Shown in pieces: positions 1-8,515 of a DNA stretch of 57,669 bases (positions within the stretch are counted from its first letter, which is position 1; each line of letters begins with the position of its first letter). The stretch comes from Rhizobium leguminosarum (GTDB taxonomy: Bacteria > Pseudomonadota > Alphaproteobacteria > Rhizobiales > Rhizobiaceae). The position numbers were made by a program, and so were the translations under genes. The stretch lies in NCBI RefSeq assembly GCF_001652265.1, contig NZ_LWBS01000380.1, positions 1-57,669 on the forward strand, read 5' to 3'. The notes under the pieces were generated by a model. It searched no databases. It was not told the DNA's origin and saw nothing but the letters and a program-made list of their open reading frames with translations.

Positions 1-326
1 CGCTTCGGCGTCAGCCGCTCCGACAGCAGCGCAAGCACCGGGTCGTGGCGCAGCGTGTCGTGATCATCGACATCCTCGTAGCCCAGCGCGATCGCCGCAA
101 TGCGCTGCCCGACCAGCGTGCGGGTGCTGTGGACCGTGCACTTGCGATCGCGGCCATCAACGAAGCAGGCGGCCACCCGGTCGAACAGCCCGATGGCCGC
201 ATCGACGTGACGAAGCAGCAGCGCACCGGCATCCGAGGTGATCGCGCCGCCGTCGAAACCAGCGACGACTTTGTGGCCGTCGAAGCCTTTAAATTCCAAC
301 TGCGCGGAGATACAGTCTGTTTGCAT
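1..326 (-). CDS. IS1380-family transposase, N-terminal part (cut by window edge)
   Basis: Reading the minus strand from the ATG at 326 gives an open frame to the window edge, about 108 residues. The segment GQRIAAIALGYEDVDDHDTL, followed by RHDPVLALL, is typical of the N-terminus of IS1380-family DDE transposases, and the preceding FDGGAITSDAGALLLR fits the same family. The catalytic domain would lie outside the window. An AGGAGG ribosome site stands just upstream of the ATG, within 326-345. The element end probably lies near 398-421, where the sequence changes to a RIME repeat. I cannot tell whether the copy is intact. Confidence 0.85.
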   Translation of the reverse strand, partial: MQTDCISAQLEFKGFDGHKVVAGFDGGAITSDAGALLLRHVDAAIGLFDRVAACFVDGRDRKCTVHSTRTLVGQRIAAIALGYEDVDDHDTLRHDPVLALLSERLTPK

Positions 327-422
327 CGGGGCCTCCTTAGCGAATCTGGTAAGCCTTTGTAGCAAAAGCAGTTTCTCAGATTCGCAGCCCCGATGCACCC
401 CTTACTTTGAGAGATTCGGGCT
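327..422. mobile_element. Left-over end region of the IS1380-like element
   Basis: These bases lie between the transposase start and the first RIME repeat. They contain two inverted copies of a CAGATTCGC-like word (around 340 and 374) and end in a GAGAGATTCGGGC segment that could be the terminal inverted repeat. The other element end is not in the window, so the terminal repeat and any 4-bp target duplication cannot be checked. The boundary is inferred only from where the known RIME sequence begins. Confidence 0.45.
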
Positions 423-525
423 AGAGTAATTCCAAGAAAAGTGCGAAGCGGTTTTCCGCCCGGAATTGAGTAAAAACAAAAGATTGGAGCGGCTCCGCGC
501 TTCCATGAAAAGCTGAACCGCTCCG
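423..525. repeat. RIME-like palindromic repeat
   Basis: Two consecutive imperfect palindromes. The first runs AATTCC...GGAATT at 428-467 around a GCGGTTTTCCG core, and the second runs GGAGCGG...CCGCTCC at 486-524. The same sequence family recurs at eleven other places in the window. It matches the Rhizobium-specific intergenic mosaic elements known from Rhizobiaceae. It sits directly against the IS1380-like element. Confidence 0.75.
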
Positions 526-564
526 TCGCTCGGATTGGCCGTTGGCCCACAGATAAAGGCTCGG

Positions 565-1110
565 TCAGCCGAAGTTCGGTTCGATAGCCCGTGCAGACCC
601 GCGCGAAGATGGACGGGTCAAGGAAGCGGAGGCTGGAGCCTGTGCGATTTTTCGGGAGCTTCGGAGCCGGTCGGGCAGCTCGAATTGTTCGGGCGCACTG
701 AGCATCGCTTCGGCTATCAACTCGGCATCGTTTTTGTCGATTTCGAAGAGACCAAGGCGGAGTTGGTAGCCCCAGCTTGGCCGACCGCTTGTGAAAGATA
801 GTCGGCCGAGCAGCGGCCGGATTGGCGTTTCCATGGCCTGTCGCCAGGCGACATCCCGCCTCCAGGGGCGGAAGTCGGGGTGAACTTCCACCTGATATGT
901 ATCAGTTTCCTTGACCATGCCAATTGCCGTGAACGCTTGCAGCCGATCCCTGCCGCCAAATGTTTCGGTCGGCGAATAGTAGATCACGCGGTCACCGGGC
1001 GCGCTCCGCCTAAGCGGAGCGGCCTTTCCGTGGCAGACCTGCATGAAGCCGGCCTCGCGCCCGATGCGTACATGGTTTGCAGATGCCACTGCGATCCAGT
1101 TGCGGGACAT
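565..1110 (-). CDS. EVE-domain (UPF0310) protein
   Basis: 181 residues. The N-terminus [14 protein letters not shown], followed by G(F)MQVCHGK and [10 protein letters not shown], is the standard opening of EVE-domain proteins. These have a PUA-like fold and are thought to bind modified bases or RNA. The family is usually about 145-150 residues; here the last 25-30 residues (rich in Ser, Arg and Ala) extend beyond the domain and may be poorly conserved. It starts 3 bases after the VOC gene on the same strand, so the two are probably co-transcribed with VOC first. No restriction or defence genes stand next to it, so its specific job is not shown. Confidence 0.85.
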   Translation of the reverse strand: MSRNWIAVASANHVRIGREAGFMQVCHGKAAPLRRSAPGDRVIYYSPTETFGGRDRLQAFTAIGMVKETDTYQVEVHPDFRPWRRDVAWRQAMETPIRPLLGRLSFTSGRPSWGYQLRLGLFEIDKNDAELIAEAMLSAPEQFELPDRLRSSRKIAQAPASASLTRPSSRGSARAIEPNFG

Positions 1111-1113
1111 GTT

Positions 1114-1485
1114 TCAACTTTCCGCCACGTTATAGACGCGCAGGCGATGCCGGTCGGGATCCGCTGCGACGAAGGTGCGGCCGAAATCAAGGTTGGTCGG
1201 CGGCAAAAGGATGGTCGCGCCCTTGCATTGCCATTCGGCGTGAAGCGTATCGACCATGTCTGCTGTCGCCACCTTGAAACCGAGGTCGCAGCCGCCGCCC
1301 GTGGCAGCTGGCGCGGGCTCAACGCCCGTCTTGCCCCAGAGTCCAAGTGCCAGACCCGAAGGCAGGATGAACATGGCGAAGGTCGAGCTGGCCTCAACGG
1401 GGTCCTGCCCGAGCAGTCGGGTATAGAAGCTGGCGCTCTTTGGCGCGTCGGTTACGAAGAGTAGAATGCTGTTGCTGTCGATCAC
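1114..1485 (-). CDS. VOC-superfamily (glyoxalase/bleomycin-resistance fold) protein
   Basis: 123 residues, about the normal length for a single-domain VOC protein built from two beta-alpha-beta-beta-beta units. The opening SILLFVTDAPKSASFYTRLL and the closing FVAADPDRHRLRVYN are the two ends of the fold. The start is GTG at 1485, chosen because AGGAG lies 7 bases upstream. The catalytic metal residues of true glyoxalase I are not complete, so the substrate is unknown; it may be a dioxygenase-like or drug-binding relative. It is the first gene of a two-gene unit with the EVE protein. Confidence 0.8.
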   Translation of the reverse strand: MIDSNSILLFVTDAPKSASFYTRLLGQDPVEASSTFAMFILPSGLALGLWGKTGVEPAPAATGGGCDLGFKVATADMVDTLHAEWQCKGATILLPPTNLDFGRTFVAADPDRHRLRVYNVAES

Positions 1486-1606
1486 GGTAAGCTCCTGTTA
1501 GTCGGTCAGGAGGATCTCATACAGAGACATGCTGACAGATTCTGGCAGTAGCATTCCCTCGGCGGTGCGTTCGCCATGTTCAAGTTTCGCATGTTCTGAA
1601 GTTGAT

Positions 1607-3421
1607 CTACGCGTCCGCCGTCGCATCCGCGGTCCCGGCCAGCGGGTCGTCGTCGAAGGGATCGGCAGCGCGCTTCGGCTTGACCAGCGGTTCGGGGCGG
1701 ACGGGGTGGGAAAACAGCATGTCGCGCCCCGCCTGCAACCCTTCGGACACCTGCAGCACCAGGCGCGCCTCGTCGCGCTTGCGGATATCCTCGCCGATTT
1801 CATAGGCGTCAACCTCGGAAACGCCGAGCGCCTCCAGTGTTCGCCGTCCGAAGAGCAGGCCCGATTCCAACGTTTCACGCAGTTCGTAGTCGACGCCCTT
1901 GTTGCGCAGTTCGATGGAGTGGATGCGGTCGTAGGAGCGCACGTAGAGCCGCGTGTGCGGATAATCCGCTTGCACCAGCTCCACCACCTTGTCGGTGATT
2001 TCCTTCTTCTGCGTGCAGACGAGCACGATCTTTGCCCGGTCGATGCCGGCCGAGCGCAACACATCCTTGCGGGCGCCGTCGCCGAAATAGATGCGAAAGC
2101 CGAAGGAGGAGGCCTGGCGGATGCGGTCGGCGGAAAAATCGATGACGGTGACGCTGCGGCCGCCGGCAAGCAGGATCTGGGCGGCGATCTGGCCGAAACG
2201 CGAGAAGCCGACCATCAGCACGTCGGCGCCTGCACCCTCGAAATCCTCGTCCAGTTCCTCCTGTTCGTCGCCGCGCAGCAGCCGCTTCGAAAGGGCCGCC
2301 CCGATCGGCGTCAGCGCCATGGACAGCGTGACGATTGCGATCAGCAGCGAGGCCGTGCTCGAAGACATCAGCCCGGTCGCACCTGCCGCAGTGAACAGCA
2401 CGAAGCCGAATTCGCCGCCCTGCGGCAGCAGGAAGGCGATGCGGATCGCATCGTTGTGCGGGGAGCCCGAGATCCGGCAGAGCCCGTAAATGATGATCGC
2501 CTTCACGGCCATGATGATCGGCACGGAGACGATGACGAAGAGCGCGTTGTCAGCGAGGACGTCGAGTTCCAGCGACAGGCCGACGGCGATGAAGAAGATG
2601 GCGAGCAACACGCCGCGGAACGGCTCGATATCCGCCTCCAGCTCGTGCCGATAGGAGGATTCGGCGAGCATCACGCCAGATAGGAAAGCGCCCATCGCCA
2701 TCGAAAGCCCTGCAAGCTGCATCAGGCTCGCCGATCCCATGACGACGAAGAGGGCTGCGGCGATCATCGCCTCGCGCGCGCCAGTCCGGGCGATGATCTG
2801 GAAAAGCGGCGTCAGCAGATAGCGTCCCATGACGATCATCGCCGCAACCGCGCCGACGGCGACGGCGAAATCGAAGAGCGGCGCGTTGTTGCCCTTGTCG
2901 CCGCCGTCGAGGATGGTGATCAGCGCCAGCAGCGGCACGATCGCCAGGTCCTGGAACAGCAGCATCGAAAAGGAGCGCTGCCCGTATCTCGTATTGACGT
3001 CGCCGTCGCCCTCGAGGATCTGCATGGCGAAGGCGGTCGAAGACAGCGCCAGGCCGAAGCCGGCAACGATGCTGCCGCGCCAGTCGAGAACCTGGGAAAA
3101 CCAGGCAAGTGCGGTCAGCGCCAGCCCCGTCACCACCACCTGCGCCGTGCCGAGGCCGAAGATGTCGCGCCGCATCTGCCAGAGGCGGGTGGGTTTCAAC
3201 TCCAGTCCGATGATGAAGAGCAGGAAGACGACGCCGAGTTCGGCGACGGCGAGGATCTGTTCACCATCGGTGATGCCGTGGAAGACCGGGCCGATGACGA
3301 TGCCGGCGGCGAGGTAGCCGAGCACCGTGCCGAGCCCGAGTTTCTTGAAGATCGGCGCGGCGACCACCGCACCGCCAAGCAGCAGGATCGTTTCGGAAAA
3401 AAGGGCATTGGGCGCTGACAT
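1607..3421 (-). CDS. Kef-type monovalent cation:proton antiporter (CPA2) with RCK domain
   Basis: 604 residues from the ATG at 3421; an ATG 30 codons upstream (3511) is also open, but the residues it adds are not transporter-like. Residues 1-380 form roughly 12 hydrophobic segments of a Na+/H+ exchanger domain, beginning ETILLLGGAVVAAPIFKKLG. From about residue 405 there is a Rossmann RCK_N/TrkA-N domain (VLMVGFSRFGQIAAQ), followed by a charged tail. This order is that of KefB/KefC glutathione-gated K+ efflux systems. It acts in the inner membrane. No kefF/kefG ancillary gene is adjacent. The gene is divergent from pmbA with about 120 bases between them. Confidence 0.88.
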   Translation of the reverse strand: MSAPNALFSETILLLGGAVVAAPIFKKLGLGTVLGYLAAGIVIGPVFHGITDGEQILAVAELGVVFLLFIIGLELKPTRLWQMRRDIFGLGTAQVVVTGLALTALAWFSQVLDWRGSIVAGFGLALSSTAFAMQILEGDGDVNTRYGQRSFSMLLFQDLAIVPLLALITILDGGDKGNNAPLFDFAVAVGAVAAMIVMGRYLLTPLFQIIARTGAREAMIAAALFVVMGSASLMQLAGLSMAMGAFLSGVMLAESSYRHELEADIEPFRGVLLAIFFIAVGLSLELDVLADNALFVIVSVPIIMAVKAIIIYGLCRISGSPHNDAIRIAFLLPQGGEFGFVLFTAAGATGLMSSSTASLLIAIVTLSMALTPIGAALSKRLLRGDEQEELDEDFEGAGADVLMVGFSRFGQIAAQILLAGGRSVTVIDFSADRIRQASSFGFRIYFGDGARKDVLRSAGIDRAKIVLVCTQKKEITDKVVELVQADYPHTRLYVRSYDRIHSIELRNKGVDYELRETLESGLLFGRRTLEALGVSEVDAYEIGEDIRKRDEARLVLQVSEGLQAGRDMLFSHPVRPEPLVKPKRAADPFDDDPLAGTADATADA

Positions 3422-3540
3422 GCTGGCAATTTCTTTCAACGACGGGGAGCAAGCAAGCAACCCCGACAAAGAATCGGTGGCGGCGGCCTTGATGCTTTGG
3501 AGAGTGCACAATAAATGGAAGCCGAAGGAAAGGCCAAATC

Positions 3541-4887
3541 ATGTCCTCTGAAATTGATTCCTCGACACTTCTTTCCCGCGCAAGTCAATTGATCGATCTG
3601 GCAAGGAAGGCAGGGGCCGATGCCGCGGACGCTGTCGTCGTCCGGTCGCGCTCACAATCGGTCAGCGTCCGCCTCGGCAAGGTCGAGGGCACGGAATCCT
3701 CCGAAAGCGACGATTTTTCCCTGCGCGTCTTCATCGGCAAGCGTGTCGCCAGCGTTTCGGCCAATCCGGGCTTCGATCTCCAGGCGCTGGCCGAACGCGC
3801 CGTCGCCATGGCCAAGGTCTCCCCGGAAGACCCGTTCGCCTGCCTGGCGGATGAGGCGAGCCTTTCGAAATCCTATCCCGACCTGCAATTGCTAGACACC
3901 ACCGAGGTCTCCTCCGAGATGCTGCGGGAGGCGAGCCTTGCTGCAGAAGCAGCCGCCCTTGCGGTTAAGGGCGTCACCAATTCCTCCGGCGCCGGTGCGT
4001 CGGCCGGCATGGGCGGCCTCGTGCTTGCCACCTCGCACGGTTTCGAGGGCAGTTACATGGCCTCGCGTTTCGGCCATTCCGTCAGCGTCATCGCCGGTGA
4101 AGGCACGGGCATGGAGCGCGACTACGATTTCGACAGCCGCCTCTATTATGCCGAGCTCGACGACCCCTCTGAAATCGGCCGTCGCGCCGGCGAACGGGTG
4201 ATCAAGCGCATCAATCCGCGCCAGGTGCCGACCGGCAAGGACGTCACGGTCATCTTCGACCCGCGTGTCGCCCGCGGCTTCGTCGGCCAGATCGCCGGTG
4301 CGATCAACGGCGCTGCCGTTGCCCGCAAGTCCAGCTTCCTGCGCGACAAGATGGGTCAGCAGGTGCTGAAATCCGGCCTGTCGATCACCGACGATCCGCT
4401 GATCGTGCGGGGGCCTTCCTCGCGACCCTTCGACGGCGAGGGCGTGTCCGGCGAGCGGCTGGTGATGATCGAGGACGGCGTCTTGAAGCACTGGTTCCTC
4501 TCGACCTCGACCGCGCGCGAATTGGGTCTGGAGACCAACGGCCGCGGCGTGCGCGGCGGCACTGCCGTCTCGCCCTCCTCCACCAATCTTGCCCTGGAAC
4601 CCGGCGACATCGCGCCGGAGGATTTGATCCGCAGCGTCGGTGACGGTTTCTATGTCACCGAATTGATCGGCCACGGCGTCAACATGATCACCGGCGAATA
4701 CAGCCGCGGCGCCACCGGCTTCTGGATCGAGAACGGCGAACTCACCTTCCCGGTCTCCGAGGTGACGATCGCCTCGAACCTCAAGGAGATGTTCATGCGC
4801 CTGACGCCGGCAAACGACATCGACCGCAAATTCGGCGTCGCCGCCCCCACCTTCGCCATCGAAGGCATGACGCTCGCCGGGCGCTAG
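3541..4887 (+). CDS. pmbA: PmbA/TldE-type metalloprotease-associated protein
   Basis: 448 residues, the usual length for PmbA (TldE). TldD and TldE form a heterodimer that degrades unfolded peptides and matures some modified peptides. TldD carries the HExxxH zinc motif, and this sequence has none, so it is the TldE/PmbA partner. The C-terminal block ELIGHGVNMITGEYSRGATG is characteristic. Start ATG at 3541 follows GGAAAGG. No tldD is nearby, as is normal in rhizobia. The stop codon TAG at 4885-4887 runs straight into a RIME palindrome (GAGCATGATG arm), so the element abuts or defines the 3' end of the gene. Confidence 0.92.
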   Translation: MSSEIDSSTLLSRASQLIDLARKAGADAADAVVVRSRSQSVSVRLGKVEGTESSESDDFSLRVFIGKRVASVSANPGFDLQALAERAVAMAKVSPEDPFACLADEASLSKSYPDLQLLDTTEVSSEMLREASLAAEAAALAVKGVTNSSGAGASAGMGGLVLATSHGFEGSYMASRFGHSVSVIAGEGTGMERDYDFDSRLYYAELDDPSEIGRRAGERVIKRINPRQVPTGKDVTVIFDPRVARGFVGQIAGAINGAAVARKSSFLRDKMGQQVLKSGLSITDDPLIVRGPSSRPFDGEGVSGERLVMIEDGVLKHWFLSTSTARELGLETNGRGVRGGTAVSPSSTNLALEPGDIAPEDLIRSVGDGFYVTELIGHGVNMITGEYSRGATGFWIENGELTFPVSEVTIASNLKEMFMRLTPANDIDRKFGVAAPTFAIEGMTLAGR

Positions 4888-4934
4888 AGCATGATGCCGA
4901 AAAGTGTGAGCGGTTTTCGGGCGACATCATGCTC
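4887..4934. repeat. 48-bp RIME-type palindrome (GAGCATGATG arms)
   Basis: Begins GAGCATGATGCCGAAAAG, has a GAGCGGTTTTCGG core and ends CATCATGCTC. The 10-base terminal arms are perfect complements. It differs from the copy at 39699-39746 by a single base. It lies between pmbA and the cysQ-like gene and overlaps the last base of the pmbA stop codon. In RNA it would form a long hairpin. Confidence 0.8.
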
Positions 4935-4965
4935 TCACTATTGAATTGAGAAATGGATTGATCTG

Positions 4966-5775
4966 ATGAGCGACATGGAGAAAGCCCGGTGGCAGAGCGA
5001 TCTCACGCTGATCGCCGATGCTGCAAAGGAGGCGGGCGCCGTCGCTTTCGGCTTCTTCAACCAGTCGCCTGAGGTCTGGTGGAAGAACGGGGACCGTTCT
5101 CCCGTCAGCGCCGCCGATTTCGCCGCCAACAAGACGCTCGAGACCATCCTCCGCAAAGCCCGGCCGGATTATGGCTGGCTGTCGGAAGAAACCGAGGACG
5201 ATGCCGACCGTCTCTCGCGCGAGACGCTGTTCATCATCGATCCGATCGACGGCACGCGCGCCTTCCTTGGCGGCCAGAAGGTCTGGTGCGTCAGCGTCGC
5301 GGTGGTTCATCGCGGCCGGCCGGTCGCCGGTGTGCTCTATGCCCCGGCGCTCGAGGAGTTTTATGAGGCGGTCGAGGGCGGCGTGGCGCTGAAGAACGGC
5401 GTCCCCTTCACCGTCTCGGCCGCCGGACCGGAAGAGATGAGCCGCCTTGCGATCGGCGAAGACCTGCTGAAGGCCTTCCCGTCGGAGTTTCGCGACCGGG
5501 TCACGCGCGAGAAATACATTCCTTCGCTCGCCTATCGCATCGCCATGGTGGCGGACGGTCGTCTGGAAGGCACCTTCGTCAAGGGCAATTCACATGATTG
5601 GGACCTTGCCGCCGCCGATCTGATCCTCGTTTGCGCCGGCGGCGGTCTCGTCGACCTCGAAGGCAGGCCGATCGTCTACAACCGCGCCGATGTCACCCAT
5701 AAGGTCCTCTGCGCGGCGCCAACGCCCCGCCTTGGCGAATTCCTCGCGGCCTTTGCGGGACGACGAGACAGTTGA
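4966..5775 (+). CDS. cysQ: Inositol-monophosphatase-family phosphatase, probably 3'(2'),5'-bisphosphate nucleotidase
   Basis: 269 residues, matching CysQ-like members of the lithium-sensitive phosphatase family. The metal-binding motifs are all present: SEETEDD (around residue 74), DPIDGTRAF (around 91) and HDWDLAAADLI near residue 208. CysQ hydrolyses 3'-phosphoadenosine 5'-phosphate, a by-product of sulfate assimilation. The family also contains inositol monophosphatases, so the substrate is inferred. It lies between pmbA and a DUF4170 gene, upstream of the lipid A genes; the spacing of 62 bases to the next gene suggests co-transcription. Confidence 0.82.
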   Translation: MSDMEKARWQSDLTLIADAAKEAGAVAFGFFNQSPEVWWKNGDRSPVSAADFAANKTLETILRKARPDYGWLSEETEDDADRLSRETLFIIDPIDGTRAFLGGQKVWCVSVAVVHRGRPVAGVLYAPALEEFYEAVEGGVALKNGVPFTVSAAGPEEMSRLAIGEDLLKAFPSEFRDRVTREKYIPSLAYRIAMVADGRLEGTFVKGNSHDWDLAAADLILVCAGGGLVDLEGRPIVYNRADVTHKVLCAAPTPRLGEFLAAFAGRRDS

Positions 5776-5837
5776 CGTTTCCGTCAAAATCCCGCAGATG
5801 GGGTGGCGGAGGAGAATAGGCAGAAAGAGAACAAAAA

Positions 5838-6086
5838 ATGACTGAATCCGGTGACAAGAAGCAGCTTTTGCATCTCGTTTTTGGCGGCGAACTGGAAAGC
5901 CTCGATGACGTCCAGTTCCGTGATCTGCAGGGTCTCGATATCGTCGGCATTTTCCCGGATTATGCCACGGCGCTGACAGCCTGGAAGGCGAAGGCGCAGC
6001 AGACGGTCGACAATGCGCATATGCGCTACTTCATCGTCCACATGCATCGTCTCCTTGATCCGCAGGAAAAGGCCAAGGGCAACTGA
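5838..6086 (+). CDS. DUF4170 protein
   Basis: 82 residues, small and soluble, with the run FGGELESLDDVQFRDLQGLD and the end HMRYFIVHMHRLLDP that define DUF4170, a family largely confined to Alphaproteobacteria. No biochemical function is known. Its place between a cysQ-like gene and waaA is a common rhizobial arrangement, so it may be part of the same transcription unit. The start at 5838 follows AGAAAGAGAAC, a weak purine-rich ribosome site. Confidence 0.85.
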   Translation: MTESGDKKQLLHLVFGGELESLDDVQFRDLQGLDIVGIFPDYATALTAWKAKAQQTVDNAHMRYFIVHMHRLLDPQEKAKGN

Positions 6087-6258
6087 CCTCGACAAGTGCT
6101 GCCGGCCGACTGCTCGGCGACCGGGGCTTTGGGCATCGGGCGCGCCCGTCGATCGGGATTGTTTGACGCATTCTGAACAAATTAATCGGTCATTGCGGCC
6201 GCAACGATAATGAGGGAATGGGTTTGATGTCGATCGGTTTTGATCGGAGGCTGGCGCA

Positions 6259-7578
6259 ATGAGCTCCCGGATGGCGCGCTTCGGTTTGAGCGCATACCGT
6301 CTGGCGGGAACCGTGGCCTCTCCTGTCGTCGGTCTCTATATCACCTACCGCACGGCCAAGGGCAAGGAAGACCGGGCCCGCCGCCTGGAACGCTTCGGCT
6401 ATCCGAGCGCCAACCGGCCACAGGGCCCGCTCCTCTGGTTTCACGCCGCAAGCGTCGGTGAAACCAATGCCGTCATCCCGCTGATCCGCGAAATCCGCCG
6501 CCGCGACATCCATGTCGTCCTGACGACCGGCACCATCACATCCGCCAAGCTCGCCGCCGAGCGCCTCGGCCAGGAAGCGATCCATCAATATGTGCCGCTC
6601 GACCTGAAGCCCTCCGTCAGCCGTTTCCTCGACTATTGGCAGCCCGATTGCGCCATCATCGCCGAATCCGAGATCTGGCCGGCAACGGTGCTGGAGCTTG
6701 GCCGCCGCCGCATTCCGCAGATCCTGATCAATGCCCGCATGTCGGACCGCTCCTTCGCCCGCTGGCGCCGCCGTCCGTCGATTGCCGAAGCTTTGTTCGA
6801 GAATCTCGCCCTGGTCATCGCCCAGTCGGATGTCGATGCCGAACGTTTCCGCGATCTCGGTGCTGTCCCCGTCATCACCTCGGGCAATCTGAAGGTCGAT
6901 ACCGACGCACCACCTTATGACAGCGCTGTCTTCGCCCGCTATAAGAAGCAGATCGGCGAGAGAAAGACCTGGGCGGCGATCTCGACCTTCGACGGCGAGG
7001 AGAACGCCGCCGCCATCGTTCACCGGGCGTTGAGGGAGCGCGACCGTCAATTGACGATCATCGTGCCGCGCCATCCCGAACGCAGCGACGAGATCGAGGC
7101 GGCCCTGGTCAAGCAGGGGCTGAAGGTCGCCCGCCGCACCCGCGACGATGTCTTGTCCGCCGATGTCGATATCTTCCTCGGCGACACGATCGGCGAAATG
7201 GGCCTCTATTTGAGACTGACGGAAATCGCCTTCGTCGGCCGCTCGCTCTTTGCTGAAGGTGGCCAGAACCCGCTGGAGCCCGCCATGCTCGGCTGCGCCA
7301 TTCTCTCCGGCGGCCATGTGCAGAATTTCCGCGATGCCTATCAGAAGCTTGCCCGCAGCGGCAGCGCCCGCATGGTGCGCGACACCGAGATGCTGGCCAA
7401 GGGCGTGCATTATCTGCTGACCAATGACGACGCCCGCCGCACTATGATCGAAGCCGGCATCACCGCCGTGCACGAAATGCGCGGTGCGCTGACAGCGACG
7501 GTAAAGGGGCTGGAACCCTATATCAATCCGCTGACGGTGAAGGCGCGGCTGCTGCCCAAGGCCGTGGCCCAGATCTGA
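6259..7578 (+). CDS. waaA: 3-deoxy-D-manno-octulosonic acid (Kdo) transferase
   Basis: 439 residues, the usual size of WaaA/KdtA (GT30). It adds Kdo residues from CMP-Kdo to lipid IVA at the cytoplasmic face of the inner membrane. An N-terminal hydrophobic stretch (about residues 8-28) anchors the protein. The block LLWFHAASVGETNAVIPLI holds the conserved catalytic glutamate region, and AESEIWPATVLE and FVGRSLFAEGGQNPLEPAM are GT30 signatures. It is followed 6 bases later by a HAD phosphatase and then lpxK, so this is a lipid A/Kdo operon. ATG at 6259 is preceded by GGAGG at 6246-6250. Confidence 0.95.
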   Translation: MSSRMARFGLSAYRLAGTVASPVVGLYITYRTAKGKEDRARRLERFGYPSANRPQGPLLWFHAASVGETNAVIPLIREIRRRDIHVVLTTGTITSAKLAAERLGQEAIHQYVPLDLKPSVSRFLDYWQPDCAIIAESEIWPATVLELGRRRIPQILINARMSDRSFARWRRRPSIAEALFENLALVIAQSDVDAERFRDLGAVPVITSGNLKVDTDAPPYDSAVFARYKKQIGERKTWAAISTFDGEENAAAIVHRALRERDRQLTIIVPRHPERSDEIEAALVKQGLKVARRTRDDVLSADVDIFLGDTIGEMGLYLRLTEIAFVGRSLFAEGGQNPLEPAMLGCAILSGGHVQNFRDAYQKLARSGSARMVRDTEMLAKGVHYLLTNDDARRTMIEAGITAVHEMRGALTATVKGLEPYINPLTVKARLLPKAVAQI

Positions 7579-7584
7579 GGAGAT

Positions 7585-8310
7585 ATGATGTCGGCAGCGT
7601 CCCCTATCAAAGGCATTCTCTTCGACAAGGACGGCACGCTGCTCGACTATGACGAGAGCTGGCTGCCGGTTAACCGCGAGCTTGCTCGCATCGCAGCTCA
7701 GGGGGATGAGCTTCTCGCCAACCATTTGCTTTCGGCCTGCGGCATGGATCCGGTGACCGGCCACATCATTCCCGATAGCCTGCTTGCAGCCGGCAATACC
7801 CGCCAGATCGCTTCGGGCCTCGTTTCGGCGGGCTCGATGGTCGATGTCGACGAGTTGACGGTCCGCCTCGACGAGCTCTTTTCCAGCGCCGCCGAATTTT
7901 CCGTGCCGGTGACCGACCTCGCCGGTTTTTTCGCCCGGCTGCATCGGCGCGGCTTCAAGCTCGGTGTCGCCTCCAGCGACAATGAACGGTCGATCCGCCA
8001 GACGGCCGAACGCTTCGGTTTCGCCCGCTATGTCGATTATGTCGCCGGCTACGACAGCGGTTTCGGCGTCAAGCCGGAGCCGGGCATGGTGCTCGGCTTC
8101 TGTGCCGCGACCGGTCTTTCGCCGGCCGAGGTCGCCATCGTCGGCGACAACAATCACGATCTGCACATGGGTCTGAATGCCGGCACGGGGCTGCGGATCG
8201 CGGTGCTGACCGGCACCGGTTCGCGGGAGACGCTGGCCGCCGCGGCTGATCATGTACTCGACGATATCACCGCCATCGAGACCCTGCTGCCGGACCTGCA
8301 GCCGGCCTGA
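7585..8310 (+). CDS. HAD-family phosphatase (phosphoglycolate-phosphatase-like)
   Basis: 241 residues. All four HAD motifs are seen: nucleophile motif FDKDGTLLDY near residue 13, the serine of VASSDNERS, the lysine of GVKPEPGM, and the acidic motif VGDNNHD near residue 192. A helical cap lies between motifs I and II. It has been annotated as Gph-like, but the substrate cannot be told from sequence. GAGGAG overlaps the spacer before the ATG at 7585, and there are only 6 bases after waaA, so the two are translated from one message. Its conserved place between waaA and lpxK suggests a link with lipopolysaccharide sugar phosphates, but that is inference. Confidence 0.85.
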   Translation: MMSAASPIKGILFDKDGTLLDYDESWLPVNRELARIAAQGDELLANHLLSACGMDPVTGHIIPDSLLAAGNTRQIASGLVSAGSMVDVDELTVRLDELFSSAAEFSVPVTDLAGFFARLHRRGFKLGVASSDNERSIRQTAERFGFARYVDYVAGYDSGFGVKPEPGMVLGFCAATGLSPAEVAIVGDNNHDLHMGLNAGTGLRIAVLTGTGSRETLAAAADHVLDDITAIETLLPDLQPA

Positions 8311-8387
8311 CGGGTAAGGGCTTGCATTTTTTCAGGTTTTGGCTTCTCAATCCCGCCGGTCGAAAAGCAGGGGACTGGCTGTGACTA

Positions 8388-8490
8388 AAGCAATTCCAGC
8401 AAAAGTGCACAGCGGTTTTGCGTCCGGGATTGCGCGAGAACAAAAGAGATAGAGCATTGCCGTGATTCGAAGAAAACGGAAATACTCTAG
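8388..8490. repeat. RIME-like palindromic repeat between the HAD gene and lpxK
   Basis: Starts AAGCAATTCCAGCAAAAGTG, contains the core CAGCGGTTTTGCG and returns with CCGGGATTGCG. A second, weaker arm reaches into the lpxK leader. It separates lpxK from the two upstream genes of the unit and would form a hairpin in the transcript. Confidence 0.75.
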
Positions 8491-8515
8491 CCGGGCAGGG
8501 GAGCGGGACGGCAAG

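Noticed and set aside
565..1485. EVE plus VOC genes as a defence system
   Set aside because: No restriction, nuclease or other defence gene is adjacent, and both families occur widely in housekeeping contexts.
1498..1606. Small peptide gene between the VOC gene and the Kef-type antiporter on the minus strand
   Set aside because: Only a short stretch with no start codon and ribosome site of its own; it belongs to a frame antisense to nothing real.
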